From: Glycomyces algeriensis
Lineage (GTDB): Bacteria; Actinomycetota; Actinomycetes; Mycobacteriales; Micromonosporaceae
DNA: 64,000 nucleotides
Reading direction: 5' to 3'
Assembly (NCBI RefSeq): GCF_027622855.1
Contig: NZ_JAPZVR010000005.1
Coordinates: 186,001 to 250,000, forward strand
The notes beneath the pieces were generated by a model. That model was not told the origin of the DNA. It saw nothing but the letters and a program-made list of their open reading frames with translations, and ran no database searches. Each line of letters begins with the position of its first letter. The first letter of the stretch is position 1. Below are positions 51,058-60,248 of the stretch, piece after piece. The translations under genes and the position numbers were made by a program.

Positions 51058-51549
51058 CTATTCCTGGCGCAAACGCTCGATCAGTCGCGATTGGACGAAT
51101 TCCGGCACATAGGGCGAGATGTCGCCGCCCCATTTCACCACGTCCTTGACCATCGAGGAGGACAGGAAGGAGTACAGGGGGTTGGTCGGAATGAACACCG
51201 TCTCGATCCCCCTCAACCCGTAGTTCATCTGAGCCATCTGTAGTTCGTAGTCGAAGTCGGAGGCCGCGCGGACGCCTCTGACCAGCACTCCGGCGCCGTG
51301 TTCCTTGCAGAAGTCGACGACCAGGCCCTGGAAGGACGCGATGCGCACATTGGGGATGTCCGCGGTGGTCTCGCGGAGGAGTTCCACCCGCTCCTCGACG
51401 CTGAACAACGCGTTCTTGGAGGCGTTGTGGAAGACCGCGACCCACACCTCATCGTACAGCTGGGCGGCGCGTCCGAAGATGTCGAGATGACCGTAGGTCA
51501 CCGGATCGAATGAACCGGAGCAGGCGGCGATTCGGGCTTCAGGTTTCAC
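51058..51549 (-). CDS. coaD: Phosphopantetheine adenylyltransferase
   Basis: 163 residues, the usual CoaD size, from GTG 51549; the GTG overlaps the rsmD stop (GTGA), showing coupling. Motifs: CSGSFDPVTYGHLDI (T/HxGH nucleotide site), VRGVRAASDFDYELQMAQMN and SFLSSSMVKDV. It transfers AMP to 4'-phosphopantetheine, the penultimate step of CoA synthesis. Forms a hexamer in the cytoplasm. Confidence 0.97.
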   Translation of the reverse strand: MKPEARIAACSGSFDPVTYGHLDIFGRAAQLYDEVWVAVFHNASKNALFSVEERVELLRETTADIPNVRIASFQGLVVDFCKEHGAGVLVRGVRAASDFDYELQMAQMNYGLRGIETVFIPTNPLYSFLSSSMVKDVVKWGGDISPYVPEFVQSRLIERLRQE

Positions 51550-52103
51550 AGGGCGTGACCGTAGCAAAGTGCCGTGCTGCCGTAGCGACGGACGCGGTCT
51601 TCTGCGATCTTCTCCGGCCACGGCACGGAGGCCTCTTTGCCGCCGCGTTCGACCACCACGTCGGCGTCGTCGGCGAGCCATCCGTTCGCGACCAGTGCTT
51701 CCAGCACTTCGGCGATGGCGGTGTCCGTGACGGCGTAGGGCGGGTCGGCGAAGACGATGTCGAACGGCTCGGCGGGGCCGTTCTGCAGGGCCTTCTCGAC
51801 GGGGGCGCAGATCACTTCCGCACCGGTGACGGCGAGGTCGGCGATGTTGCGTCGCAGGAGCTTCGCAGTGAGGGCGTGCGACTCGACGAAGAGCGCCGAG
51901 TCGGCGCCGCGCGAGAGCGCTTCGAGGCCGACCGCGCCGGACCCGGCGTAGAGGTCGGCGAAGCGCAGTCCGTCGAGGTCGCCGCCGGGGGCGAGCGAGT
52001 TGAACAGCGCTTCGCGGACCCGGTCGGAGGTGGGCCGGGTGCGGTCCCCCGGAGGCGTGGCGAGGCGGCGGCCCTTGAGGCTGCCGGCGATGATCCTAGT
52101 CAT
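51546..52103 (-). CDS. rsmD: 16S rRNA (guanine-966-N2) methyltransferase
   Basis: 185 residues from ATG 52103 (MTRIIAGSLKGRRLATPPG). SAM-binding strand FADLYAGSGAVGLEALSRGA and catalytic FADPPYAV (N6/N2-type DPPY). RPTSDRVREALFNSL is diagnostic of RsmD. It modifies 16S rRNA G966 and is coupled to coaD, a frequent bacterial pairing. The 234-bp gap on its upstream side (52104-52337) shows no gene. Confidence 0.95.
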   Translation of the reverse strand: MTRIIAGSLKGRRLATPPGDRTRPTSDRVREALFNSLAPGGDLDGLRFADLYAGSGAVGLEALSRGADSALFVESHALTAKLLRRNIADLAVTGAEVICAPVEKALQNGPAEPFDIVFADPPYAVTDTAIAEVLEALVANGWLADDADVVVERGGKEASVPWPEKIAEDRVRRYGSTALCYGHAL

Positions 52104-52337
52104 TTGCCACAACAATAATCCGGTGCGGCGCGGACCGCAGGTCGCCGGTCGCGGGGCGCATCGCGGAGCGGACCCCGGGCGCGGCCCCGACCGACGATCC
52201 CTCATATTTCAGCGAATGTCGGACCCGTGTGGGATCGTCATCGCATTTCTTCGGTTGGTCGGAGGTGGATGCGGGTGGGAAGGGGCATGCCCTATGTCCC
52301 GAGCGCAGCGAGCGCGCCGCCGCCGCCCGCGCCCCCG

Positions 52338-54527
52338 TCAGCCCTTCTCCAGGAACTCGCCGCGGTCGGCCGCCAGGTCGTCCACGAGTTCGGCCAGGCC
52401 CGGCTCGCCCTTGAGCTCCGGATCGGCGCTGATGAGCGCGGTCGCCTCGGCGCGGGCCGCCTCGATGATGTCGGCGTCCTTCAGCAGCGACAGAAGCTTC
52501 ACGTGCGACTTCACGCCCGACTGGGCCGCGCCGAGCACGTCGCCCTCGCGGCGCTGCTCCAGGTCGAGCTCGGCCAGCGCGAAGCCGTCGGTGGTGGAGG
52601 CGACGGCGTCGAGGCGTTCGCGTGAGGAGGAGCCCTCGGGGGCTTCGCTCACGAGCAGGCAGAGGCCCGGGTGGGCGCCGCGGCCGACGCGGCCGCGCAG
52701 CTGGTGGAGCTGGGAGATGCCGAAGCGCTCGGCGTCGAGCACGACCATGGCGGTGGCGTTGGGCACGTTGACGCCCACTTCGATGACGGTGGTCGCGACG
52801 AGCACGTCGAGGTCGCCGGCGGCGTAGGCGCGCATGACGCGGTCCTTCTCGTCGGTGTCGAGGCGGCCGTGCAGGAGCCCGAGGCGCAGGCCGCTGAGGG
52901 CCCCGCCGCGCAGCTGCTCGATGACGTCGACGACCGCGAGCGGCGGGCGCTTGTCACCGGCTCCGTTGTCTTCGGCGTCGTCGCCTCCGACGCGGGGGCA
53001 GACGACGTAGGCCTGGCGTCCGGCGGCGACCTCTTCGCGCACGCGGTTCCAGGTGCGGGCCAGCCACCGCTGGTCGGTGTAGGGCACGACGTGGGTGGCG
53101 ATGGGGGTGCGGCCGGCCGGGAGCTCGGTGAGGCGGCTGGTCTCGAGGTCGCCGTAGACGGTCATGGCGACGGTGCGCGGGATCGGGGTGGCGGTCATGA
53201 CGAGCGTGTGCGGGGGCCGGTCGGCCTTGGCGCGCAGGGCGTCGCGCTGCTCGACCCCGAAGCGGTGCTGCTCGTCGACGACGACGAAGCCGAGGTCGGC
53301 GAAGTCGACGCCGTCGTACAGGAGCGCGTGCGTGCCGATGACGATCCCGGCGGTGTTGGTCTTGACCTCGTCGAGCACGGTGCGGCGCTGGGCGGCGGTG
53401 GCCGAGCCGGTGAGGAGCGCGACGCGGGTCGCTTCGGGCGGGGCGCCGAGCTCGCCGCCGCGGGCCAGATCGCCGAGCATCTCGATGATGGAGCGGTGGT
53501 GCTGGGCCGCAAGGACTTCGGTGGGGGCGAGGAGCGCGGCCTGGCCGCCGTGGGCGACGACCTGGAGCATGGCGCGGAGTGCGACGAGGGTCTTGCCGGA
53601 GCCGACGTCGCCTTGGAGGAGCCGGTGCATCGGGTGGTCCCCGGCGAGTTCGGCGGCGATCTCTTCGCCGACCTGCCGCTGGCCCTCGGTGAGGGTGAAC
53701 GGGAGGCGGGCGTCGAACGCCTCGGGGAGCGCGCCGCCGCGGGCGTACGCGGTGGCGGTCTCGCCTGCGGCCGCTGCCTTGCGGCGCACGAGGACGGCTT
53801 GCATGACCAGGGCCTCTTGCCATTTGAGGCGCTTCTTGGCCGCGCCGAGGGCCTCGTGGGAGTCGGGGCGGTGGATCTGGCGCAGCGCGGTGCCGTAGCC
53901 GAGGAGGCTCAGGTCCTCGCGCAGGGAGCGCGGGAGCGGGTCGGGCGGTGTCGGGACCATGTCGAGGACCGTGTGGATGGCCTTGGCGATGTTCCAGGTC
54001 GGGATCTCGGCGGTGGCCGGGTAGACGGGGATGAGGGTCCCGGCGAACTCCTCGATCGCGCTCGACGGGTCGGCGGCGTCCTCGGCGAGGAGCTGGTACT
54101 GCGGGGAGTTGAGCTGGAGGCGCCCGCGGAACTGGGCGACCTTGCCCGCGAACAGGCCCCAGCGCCCGGCGACAAGCTCCTTCGCGCGCCACGCCTGGTT
54201 GAAGAACGTGAGGGTGAGCGAGCGCCCGGCCTCGTCCGCGACGATCACCTCGAGGAGGTCGCGGGGCTTGCCGCCCGGCCGCGAACCGCGCCCGCGGCCC
54301 TTGGGGACGAAGGATTTCTGGACGGCGGCGCGCACCTGCGCGGTGACGGTGACGTCCTCGCCGATCTGGAGCGCGCCGAGGTCGGTGCGCTCGCCCCGCT
54401 GGGCGTAGCGGAACGGGTAGTGCCCGAGGAGGTCCCCCACCGTGTCGAGGCCCAGTCCCTCGCTGAGGGCCTCCACGGTCTTCTTGCCCAGGACCTCGCG
54501 CAGCCGGGTGTCCAGCCCAATGGTCAT
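52338..54527 (-). CDS. recG: ATP-dependent DNA helicase RecG
   Basis: 729 residues from ATG 54527, overlapping the DAK-protein stop as ATGA. N-terminal wedge/OB domain (about 60-200: VTAQVRAAVQKSF, LTLTFFNQAW), then helicase motifs: Q-region LTEGQRQVGEEI, Walker A GDVGSGKT, LLAPTEVLA, DEQH box VVVDEQHRFG, MTATPIPRT, and C-lobe VIEVGVNVPNA, QLRGRVGRG. It remodels stalled forks and Holliday junctions. Confidence 0.96.
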   Translation of the reverse strand: MTIGLDTRLREVLGKKTVEALSEGLGLDTVGDLLGHYPFRYAQRGERTDLGALQIGEDVTVTAQVRAAVQKSFVPKGRGRGSRPGGKPRDLLEVIVADEAGRSLTLTFFNQAWRAKELVAGRWGLFAGKVAQFRGRLQLNSPQYQLLAEDAADPSSAIEEFAGTLIPVYPATAEIPTWNIAKAIHTVLDMVPTPPDPLPRSLREDLSLLGYGTALRQIHRPDSHEALGAAKKRLKWQEALVMQAVLVRRKAAAAGETATAYARGGALPEAFDARLPFTLTEGQRQVGEEIAAELAGDHPMHRLLQGDVGSGKTLVALRAMLQVVAHGGQAALLAPTEVLAAQHHRSIIEMLGDLARGGELGAPPEATRVALLTGSATAAQRRTVLDEVKTNTAGIVIGTHALLYDGVDFADLGFVVVDEQHRFGVEQRDALRAKADRPPHTLVMTATPIPRTVAMTVYGDLETSRLTELPAGRTPIATHVVPYTDQRWLARTWNRVREEVAAGRQAYVVCPRVGGDDAEDNGAGDKRPPLAVVDVIEQLRGGALSGLRLGLLHGRLDTDEKDRVMRAYAAGDLDVLVATTVIEVGVNVPNATAMVVLDAERFGISQLHQLRGRVGRGAHPGLCLLVSEAPEGSSSRERLDAVASTTDGFALAELDLEQRREGDVLGAAQSGVKSHVKLLSLLKDADIIEAARAEATALISADPELKGEPGLAELVDDLAADRGEFLEKG

Positions 54528-56143
54528 TCGGCTCCTAGCAGCAGCAGCGGTTCGTCGTCTCCGGCGGGCAGCTGCTGGATCTCCACCAGCGGCCACGCCT
54601 CACTGACATGATCGCTCAAGGCTGTGACAATCCCCGCGTTCGAACCGGCGCCGGGCAGGACCGTGAGGAGTTCGGCGCCGTCGGCGCAGAGGCGGTCGGC
54701 GAGGTCGCGGGCCGCTTCTTCAGCAGTGTCGAACACGCCGAAGTCCGCTTCGCCGACGACGACGGCGATGCCCTCGGTCTCGGAGCGGAGCTCGCCGGTG
54801 CGGCAGGCCCTGATCGCTTCGGCCATGGCGGTGACGTCGTCGTCGAACCGCCGCTCGGGGTCGTGGACGGCGACGGCCGCGACGGCCTGCACCACGGTGA
54901 TCGTGCGCAGGACGGTGGCCTGAGCGCCGGTGCTGCGGGCGGCTTCGACCGCCTCGTGCGCGGCGTGCGCGGTCTCGGGGCTGTCGGCGAGCACCACCAC
55001 GCTGGCGGCGCCGTCACCGATGGCCGCCGCGAGTTCGGCGCCGACCGTGGCGCTGGTCGCCGTGCGGCAGCCCTCGTCCGCGAGGAACTCGCGCATCCGC
55101 GCGACGGCGGTGACGACGACGAGGGACCGCGTCGGCGCTCCGGCCGCATGGTGGCGCGCGGGCACGGCGTGCATGCGGGCGCCCGCGTGGGCGCCGAGCG
55201 TGTCGTCGAAGCGGGTCACGGAGATGCGGTGCACGCGCCCGCGCTCGATCCCGGCCTCGATGGCCGCGCCGATGTCGTTGACGTGCACGTGGACGTTGAA
55301 CGTGGTGACGTCCTTGGCGGCGCGGGAGCCGATGATGACCACCGAGTCGCCGAGCTCGGTGAGGCGGTGGCGCAGGTCGGCGGCGGCCGCGGCGTTCGCT
55401 TCGAGGAGGTACTGGACCTCGTAGCCGTAGACCTCCGAGCCGGTCTCGCGCGGGACCTCCTCGACTTCGGAGACGGCGCGGACGCGGTGGCGCTCGAGGA
55501 GGTCCAACGCGCCGGTCGAGACCGAGCCGGTGAGGGTCTCCACGAGCGCCTCGAGGATCACGGTGAGGGCCAAGCCCCCGGCGTCCACGACCCCGGCGCG
55601 AGCGAGCGCGGGCAGCTGCCCGGGCGTGGCCGCGACGGCTTCGGCGGCGGCCTCGGCGGCGGCGCGGGCGGCCGAGACCAGGCCGAACGGGGCGGCCTTC
55701 CCGGCGGCCGAGGCCGCTGCTTCGGCGACGGTGAGGATGGTGCCGGCGGTCGGGACGGCGACGGCCGCGGTGGCGGCGTCGGTGGCCGAGCGCAGCCCGG
55801 CGGCGAAGCCCTTCGCGTCGATCTCGTCGCTGTTCCAGACGTCCGCGAGGCCGCGGAGCATCTGCGCGAGGATCACGCCGGAGTTGCCGCGGGCCGAGAG
55901 CAGCGCGCGTCCGGCGGCCTCGTCGAGGAGCGGTTCGAGGGTGAGCCCTGGCGTGGCGCCCTGGAACGCGGCCTGGAGGGTCGCGACCATGTTCGTCGCG
56001 GTGTCGGAGTCGGCGACGGGGAACACGTTGAGCTCGTCGACGCCGCGCCGGTGGCGGGTCAACGTGTCGATGCCGCGCGCGGCCCACTCGCGCATGATGT
56101 CGGCGTCGAGGACCTGGCGTCCGGTTTCAGGGATTTCCACCAC
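54524..56143 (-). CDS. DAK2-domain protein (FakA-like fatty-acid kinase subunit family)
   Basis: 539 residues from GTG 56143. N-terminal DhaL/DAK2 domain (about 10-205) has the Mg-ADP aspartates in NVFPVADSDTATNM and the loop SARGNSGVILAQMLRG. The remainder (about 230-539) matches the FakA middle and C-terminal domains (GYEVQYLLEAN, DSVVIIGSRAAKDV, NVHVHVNDIG). FakA phosphorylates fatty acids bound to FakB; no FakB (DegV) gene is in the window, so the partner lies elsewhere. DAK2-recG coupling is widely conserved. Confidence 0.9.
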   Translation of the reverse strand: MVEIPETGRQVLDADIMREWAARGIDTLTRHRRGVDELNVFPVADSDTATNMVATLQAAFQGATPGLTLEPLLDEAAGRALLSARGNSGVILAQMLRGLADVWNSDEIDAKGFAAGLRSATDAATAAVAVPTAGTILTVAEAAASAAGKAAPFGLVSAARAAAEAAAEAVAATPGQLPALARAGVVDAGGLALTVILEALVETLTGSVSTGALDLLERHRVRAVSEVEEVPRETGSEVYGYEVQYLLEANAAAAADLRHRLTELGDSVVIIGSRAAKDVTTFNVHVHVNDIGAAIEAGIERGRVHRISVTRFDDTLGAHAGARMHAVPARHHAAGAPTRSLVVVTAVARMREFLADEGCRTATSATVGAELAAAIGDGAASVVVLADSPETAHAAHEAVEAARSTGAQATVLRTITVVQAVAAVAVHDPERRFDDDVTAMAEAIRACRTGELRSETEGIAVVVGEADFGVFDTAEEAARDLADRLCADGAELLTVLPGAGSNAGIVTALSDHVSEAWPLVEIQQLPAGDDEPLLLLGAE

Positions 56144-56195
56144 GGGCTCAGAGGATACGCCCTTCCGGTGGCCGAGCGGGGCTTCGGACCATGGA

Positions 56196-56232
56196 AAAAG
56201 GACCGGCCCGCGCGCTATCGCGTGCGGGCCGG
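56196..56232 (-). terminator. Terminator of the GMPVS-repeat membrane protein
   Basis: CCGGCCCGC / GCGGGCCGG stem; on the minus strand it is followed by CCTTTTTCC. Confidence 0.8.
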
Positions 56233-56250
56233 CCGATGCCTGGGTGGGTG

Positions 56251-57531
56251 CTACGCGCCGAAGCTGATGCTGCCCCGGGCCGCTTCCAGCGCTTCGACCT
56301 GGTCGGCGGTGGCCGAACCGACGAAGCCGACGTAGCCGTCGCCGTTCTCGATGACCGCGGTCATCACGGTCAGGTCGCCGACGGTGAAGGTGTTGAAGTA
56401 GGCCGACCGGGCGTCGACCCGGTACTGCGTGGCCTGCGCGCCTTCGGCGGCGCCGCCGGCCCAGGTCGCGGCCAGATTCTGCAGGTTGCCGCTGAGGTCG
56501 GCGATCGGGACGTCCGCTCCTGCGCCGATCGTGGCCGGGTCGAGCGCGCCGAAGAACACCGTCGGGCCCGTGCCGGCGAGGAGCAGGCCGGTCGCCCCGG
56601 TGAATCCGCCGGGCGGGTTCGCCGCTTCGGTGGATCCCTCCGCGGCGAGGATGCTCAGGCCCGAGGCTTCGTTGGCGACGACGGTCTGCACGGCCGGCGT
56701 CTCCGGCTCCGGCTCGGCGGGCGCGCTGCTTTCGGCCGCGCTGCTCTCAGCGGCCTCGCTGCTCTCGGCCGCCTGGCTCTCCGTGGCCTGGTTGCTCTCG
56801 ATGGTGGCGGTGTCGTCGCCGTTGTCCTCGAAGGGGTTGAAGAGGATGAAGCCGCCGACGCCGAGGGCGAGCGCGATGACCACGATCCCGGCGACGATGA
56901 GCCACATCGTGCCCTTGCCGCCCTTCTTCTTGCCCTTGCGCTGGATCGTGTCGGGGGCGCCCCACGGCTGCGCGCCGCCGCCCGAGATCGGCACGAGCTG
57001 GCCGCCCTGCGGACCGAACTGCCCGCCGCCGAACGGCGGCTGGCCGCCGGGGCCCATCGGGGCCGAGACGGGCATGCCCGAGACCGGCATGCCGGAAGCG
57101 GGGATGGAGGAGACGGGCGGCATCCCGGAGACCGGCATTCCCGAGACGGGCATGCCGCCTGCCGGACCGAACGGGTCGGAGATCGAGGGAGGCGGAGGGG
57201 ACGCCTGAAACGGCTGCTGCGGCGGCATGCTCTGGTAGGGCTGCTGCGGGGGCATGTTCTGGAAGGCCTGCGGCTGCGGCGCGTCGAACGGGGAGACGGG
57301 GACGCCGGGAGGCGGACCGAACTGCTGCGGCGACGGCTGGCCGGGCCCGCCGACGTACTTGACGGTCCCGTCCTCTTCGACCGGGCCCTGTCGGCCCGAC
57401 TGCGCCATGCGCTGACTCTCCGGCGACCACGGCGCGTCCTCGTGGGGAGGCTGCTCGTTCGGGCGGTACACCGGGGGCTGTTGCTGCGGCGGCTGCCAGC
57501 CGTCGGCAGGCTGCTGCGGGGTGTGGCTCAT
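56251..57531 (-). CDS. Membrane protein with Pro/Gln-rich and GMPVS-repeat cytosolic region
   Basis: 426 residues. A long disordered N-terminal part (1-200) holds PPQQP runs and five or so GMPVS units; a basic stretch (RKGKKKGGKG) then one membrane helix (about 211-235, MWLIVAGIVVIALALGVGGF) with the N-terminus inside; an acidic Ser/Glu linker; and an extracellular domain of about 140 residues (about 285-426) with no recognised family. Basic-inside charge supports this topology. Function unknown. Similar Pro-rich single-pass proteins are common in actinomycetes. Confidence 0.75.
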   Translation of the reverse strand: MSHTPQQPADGWQPPQQQPPVYRPNEQPPHEDAPWSPESQRMAQSGRQGPVEEDGTVKYVGGPGQPSPQQFGPPPGVPVSPFDAPQPQAFQNMPPQQPYQSMPPQQPFQASPPPPSISDPFGPAGGMPVSGMPVSGMPPVSSIPASGMPVSGMPVSAPMGPGGQPPFGGGQFGPQGGQLVPISGGGAQPWGAPDTIQRKGKKKGGKGTMWLIVAGIVVIALALGVGGFILFNPFEDNGDDTATIESNQATESQAAESSEAAESSAAESSAPAEPEPETPAVQTVVANEASGLSILAAEGSTEAANPPGGFTGATGLLLAGTGPTVFFGALDPATIGAGADVPIADLSGNLQNLAATWAGGAAEGAQATQYRVDARSAYFNTFTVGDLTVMTAVIENGDGYVGFVGSATADQVEALEAARGSISFGA

Positions 57532-57930
57532 GTTCGACTCACCAAAGAAGATATGGGCATCGGCACATCATGTGTATGCGGCCAGCCTACGGGATCTGAA
57601 CCCATCCTAGAGTCACCAACGGTAGCCGACCGCGGCAGCCGCCACAGCGCAGCGCCGCCGCGGAGCGTCCTGGGAGGACCGACGAATCTGCGCGATCCGG
57701 ACCCAAGTCTGCTTGCAGCACACTGGGTCTTTCGATTGCGGCGCAGATGTTCCGACCGGGAGCGACCGACCCGTCGCCGGGTCGGCCCGGCCTCCGGGGG
57801 CCCGGCCCTCGGCGGCTGTGGCGCAGGTCCCGCCACCTGGATGGTCGGCGGTCCGCCGGGTCCGTTAGAATTACCGGGTTGCCCGCCGTCGGGGTGGGCC
57901 GAATGAACGTCAATGCAGGAGTTTTGGATT
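57532..57930. other. Divergent gap before rpmB
   Basis: 399 bp that must contain the promoters of both flanking genes. TAGGAT on the minus strand (57604-57609) is a possible -10 for the membrane protein. No RNA gene was recognised, and the antisense frame across rpmB is spurious. Confidence 0.5.
57866..57871 (+). promoter_or_regulatory. Likely rpmB -10 element
   Basis: TAGAAT, five of six consensus positions, 60 bp upstream of the rpmB start. No good -35 is visible. Confidence 0.4.
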
Positions 57931-58122
57931 ATGTCGAGCGTGTGTGAAGTCTGCGCGAAGCGCCCCGGCTTCGGCAACAACGTCCCGTGGTCCCACAAGA
58001 AGACCCGTCGTCGTTGGAACCCGAACCTGCAGACCATCCGCATCGCGACTGGCTCCGGCGACAACAAGCGCCGCGCCAAGGTCTGCACTTCGTGCATCAA
58101 GGCCGGCAAGGTCACCCGCTAA
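57931..58122 (+). CDS. rpmB: 50S ribosomal protein L28
   Basis: 63 residues from ATG 57931 (AGGAG 9 bp upstream; an in-frame ATG 18 bp earlier lacks family match). L28 features: CEVCAKRPGFGNNVPWSHKK, RRRWNPNLQTI and the second cysteine pair VCTSC, so it is the zinc-binding form. A terminator follows at once, so it is a single-gene unit. Confidence 0.96.
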   Translation: MSSVCEVCAKRPGFGNNVPWSHKKTRRRWNPNLQTIRIATGSGDNKRRAKVCTSCIKAGKVTR

Positions 58123-58148
58123 GGGGTCTGACGCCGCGAAAGACTTAC

Positions 58149-58178
58149 GCCGCCGGGGCTCTGCCCCGGCGGCGCTTT
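58149..58178. terminator. Intrinsic terminator after rpmB
   Basis: CGCCGCCGGGGC-TCT-GCCCCGGCGGCG followed by CTTTG, 27 bp after the rpmB stop. Confidence 0.85.
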
Positions 58179-58364
58179 GTCGTACCCGAAGCAGGTGTGC
58201 AACGTGATTGCGCCGACACTCGGCGTGAAATCGCCGCGTTCTTGTCGGACCCGGGTGGGATGGTCGACCGAACTCCCCATCCAGGGCGGGTAGGTAGGCG
58301 CCGCCCGCCGGCCAGACCGAACGCGGCCGCTCGAACCGATGCCCGAGCGGCCTGCTCCCTCGCG

Positions 58365-59315
58365 TTATTCCTTCGTGAAGTGGTCCCAGCCCGTAGGGCC
58401 GGTCCAGCGCTTGCCGTCGACCGTGACTCCCGCTCCTTCGGTGACCGTGCCGATGCGTCGCCAGCCTTCGGGGAGGAGCACGTCGGGCGGGAAGGCCGCC
58501 GCGAGCGCGTGGTCCTCGCCGCCGGTGAGGATCCAGCCGCGGGCGTCGGCGCCCAGGGCTTCGGCCGCGTTGCGCATGGGTTCGGGGACGGGCAGGGCCG
58601 CGGTGTCGACGTCGATGGCGACACCGGAGTCGTCGGCGATGTGGCCCACGTCGGCGAGGAGCCCGTCGGAGACGTCGATCATGGCGCGCACGCCCATGAG
58701 GGCGGCGTCACGTCCGGCCGGGTACGGCGGCTGCGGCCTGCGGTAGGCGCCCACGAGCGCACCCGGGGAGCGGAAGCCGCGCGAGAGGACGTTGAGGCCG
58801 CCTGCGGCCCAGCCGATCCGTCCCGCCAGCGCGAGCACGTCGCCCGGCTCGGCGCCGCCGCGCGTGACCGGTTCGCGGCCTTCGAGGTCGCCGAGGGCGG
58901 TCACGGTGACGGTGAGGAGCTCGCCGCGGGTGGTGTCGCCGCCGACGACGGCCGCGCCGACGGCGGCGGCCTCGGCGGCGAGGCCGGAGGCGAGGCCTTC
59001 GAGCCATTCGGCGGGCAGGTCCTGCGGGGCGGCGACGGCGGCGAGGAGCGCGGTGGGCCGGGCGCCCATCGCGGCGATGTCGGCGAGGTTGGCGGCGGCG
59101 GCCTTGTGGCCGACGTCGGCGGCGGAGCACCAGTCGCGGCGGAAGTGGTTGCCTTCGACGAGCATGTCGGTGCAGGCGACGACGCGGCCGTCGGGGGCGG
59201 TGACGACCGCGGCGTCGTCCCCGGGTCCGAGCACGACGGCGGGCGTGGTCGCGAAATGGCGCGTGAAGCGCTCGATGAGGCGGAACTCGCCGACCTCGGC
59301 GACGGTCTCACTCAC
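58365..59315 (-). CDS. thiL: Thiamine-monophosphate kinase
   Basis: 316 residues from GTG 59315; the longer open frame to 60158 is antisense to other genes. AIR-synthase-type fold motifs: LGPGDDAAVV, DMLVEGNHFRRDW, NLADIAAMGARP, VGGDTTRG and MIDVSDGLLADVGHI, all metal or nucleotide contacts of ThiL. It makes thiamine pyrophosphate from thiamine phosphate. Divergent from the Lrp-type RAM gene. Confidence 0.95.
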   Translation of the reverse strand: MSETVAEVGEFRLIERFTRHFATTPAVVLGPGDDAAVVTAPDGRVVACTDMLVEGNHFRRDWCSAADVGHKAAAANLADIAAMGARPTALLAAVAAPQDLPAEWLEGLASGLAAEAAAVGAAVVGGDTTRGELLTVTVTALGDLEGREPVTRGGAEPGDVLALAGRIGWAAGGLNVLSRGFRSPGALVGAYRRPQPPYPAGRDAALMGVRAMIDVSDGLLADVGHIADDSGVAIDVDTAALPVPEPMRNAAEALGADARGWILTGGEDHALAAAFPPDVLLPEGWRRIGTVTEGAGVTVDGKRWTGPTGWDHFTKE

Positions 59316-59460
59316 GTGCGGATCAGTCCTCGGGCGTTTGTTGGTCGGTGAAGCACTGGGTAATCTTCGCTCAAAGGCGATCGCGAAGCGGTCAGGCCCA
59401 CCCGTGTCGGGTTCGGCCCCACGATCCCCTTCTGCCCGTCTCCCTGAGGAGGCCTGTCGC

Positions 59461-59694
59461 ATGGTACAGGCGTATATCTTGGTCCAGACCGAGGTCGGCA
59501 TGGCCGATCGGGTGTCCGCGGACGTGTCGGCGATCGAGGGCGTGGTCCGGGTGGACATCGTCACCGGCCCGTACGACGTGGTGGCGCTCACCGAGGCCGC
59601 CTCCGCGGACCATCTGCGGACGCTGGTGGTGAGTAGAGTCCAGCGGGTGGCGGGCATTACCCGCACGTTGACCTGTTCGATTCTCACTGACTGA
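59461..59694 (+). CDS. Stand-alone Lrp/AsnC effector (RAM) domain
   Basis: 77 residues with strong ribosome site GAGGAGG before ATG 59461. The whole protein is the alpha-beta RAM domain (MVQAYILVQTEVGMADRVSA, VVRVDIVTGPYDVVAL, VQRVAGITRTLTC) with no DNA-binding helix-turn-helix. Such proteins bind amino acids and can pair with full-length Lrp/AsnC regulators. It precedes DUF3515 by 14 bp; thiL-RAM-DUF3515 is a common actinomycete neighbourhood. Confidence 0.9.
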   Translation: MVQAYILVQTEVGMADRVSADVSAIEGVVRVDIVTGPYDVVALTEAASADHLRTLVVSRVQRVAGITRTLTCSILTD

Positions 59695-59708
59695 GGAGCG
59701 GGGTCCTG

Positions 59709-60248
59709 GTGGGTTCCGAGAAGAAGTCGCGCCTTCCGGCGATCGTGGCGACCGCCGTGGCGGTGCCGGTCGCAGTGGTCGCGGGTGTGCTGGTGTTCAA
59801 CGCGATCGCGCCGAAGGCCGAGCCGGTGCACGAGGACCTCTCGCCGGTGGCGGTCGAGGTCCCCGCGCTGAGCGAGGAGGACGCCGTGGTGTGCCTGGCG
59901 CTCACGGCGACCGCGCCGGAGTCGGCGGGCGGCCTGCAGGCGCGCCCGGTCGAGGGCGGCGCGGGTGCGGCGGAGTCGGTCATGGCGTACGGCGATCCGG
60001 CGGTCGTGGCGACCTGCGGGGTCGAACCGGTCGCGGTGGAGGACACGGCGCTGGTCTACAAGCTCAACGGGGTCTGCTGGTACTCGGACGAGGCGGGCCT
60101 GGAGTGGACGTCGCTCGACCGGCAGGTGCCGGTGGGCGTGAGCGTCCCGGAGACGCACGAGCAGCCGGTCGACGTGCTCAACGACCTGTCGACGGCGATC
60201 GCGGACAAGGTCCCGGCGGCCGCTGAGGCGCCGACAGGGTGCGCGTGA
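59709..60248 (+). CDS. DUF3515 secreted/membrane-anchored protein
   Basis: 179 residues from GTG 59709. One N-terminal membrane helix (about 10-32, AIVATAVAVPVAVVAGVLVF), then an extracellular domain containing CLALTATAPESAGGL, YGDPAVVATCGV and YKLNGVCWYSD, with four cysteines likely paired. DUF3515 is an actinobacterial family of unknown function near ddl/thiL. Stop overlaps the next gene (GTGA). Confidence 0.9.
   Translation: MGSEKKSRLPAIVATAVAVPVAVVAGVLVFNAIAPKAEPVHEDLSPVAVEVPALSEEDAVVCLALTATAPESAGGLQARPVEGGAGAAESVMAYGDPAVVATCGVEPVAVEDTALVYKLNGVCWYSDEAGLEWTSLDRQVPVGVSVPETHEQPVDVLNDLSTAIADKVPAAAEAPTGCA

Noticed and set aside
57528-58115. 195-codon minus-strand frame over the rpmB region
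   Set aside because: Antisense to the clear L28 gene, with no start signal or domain.
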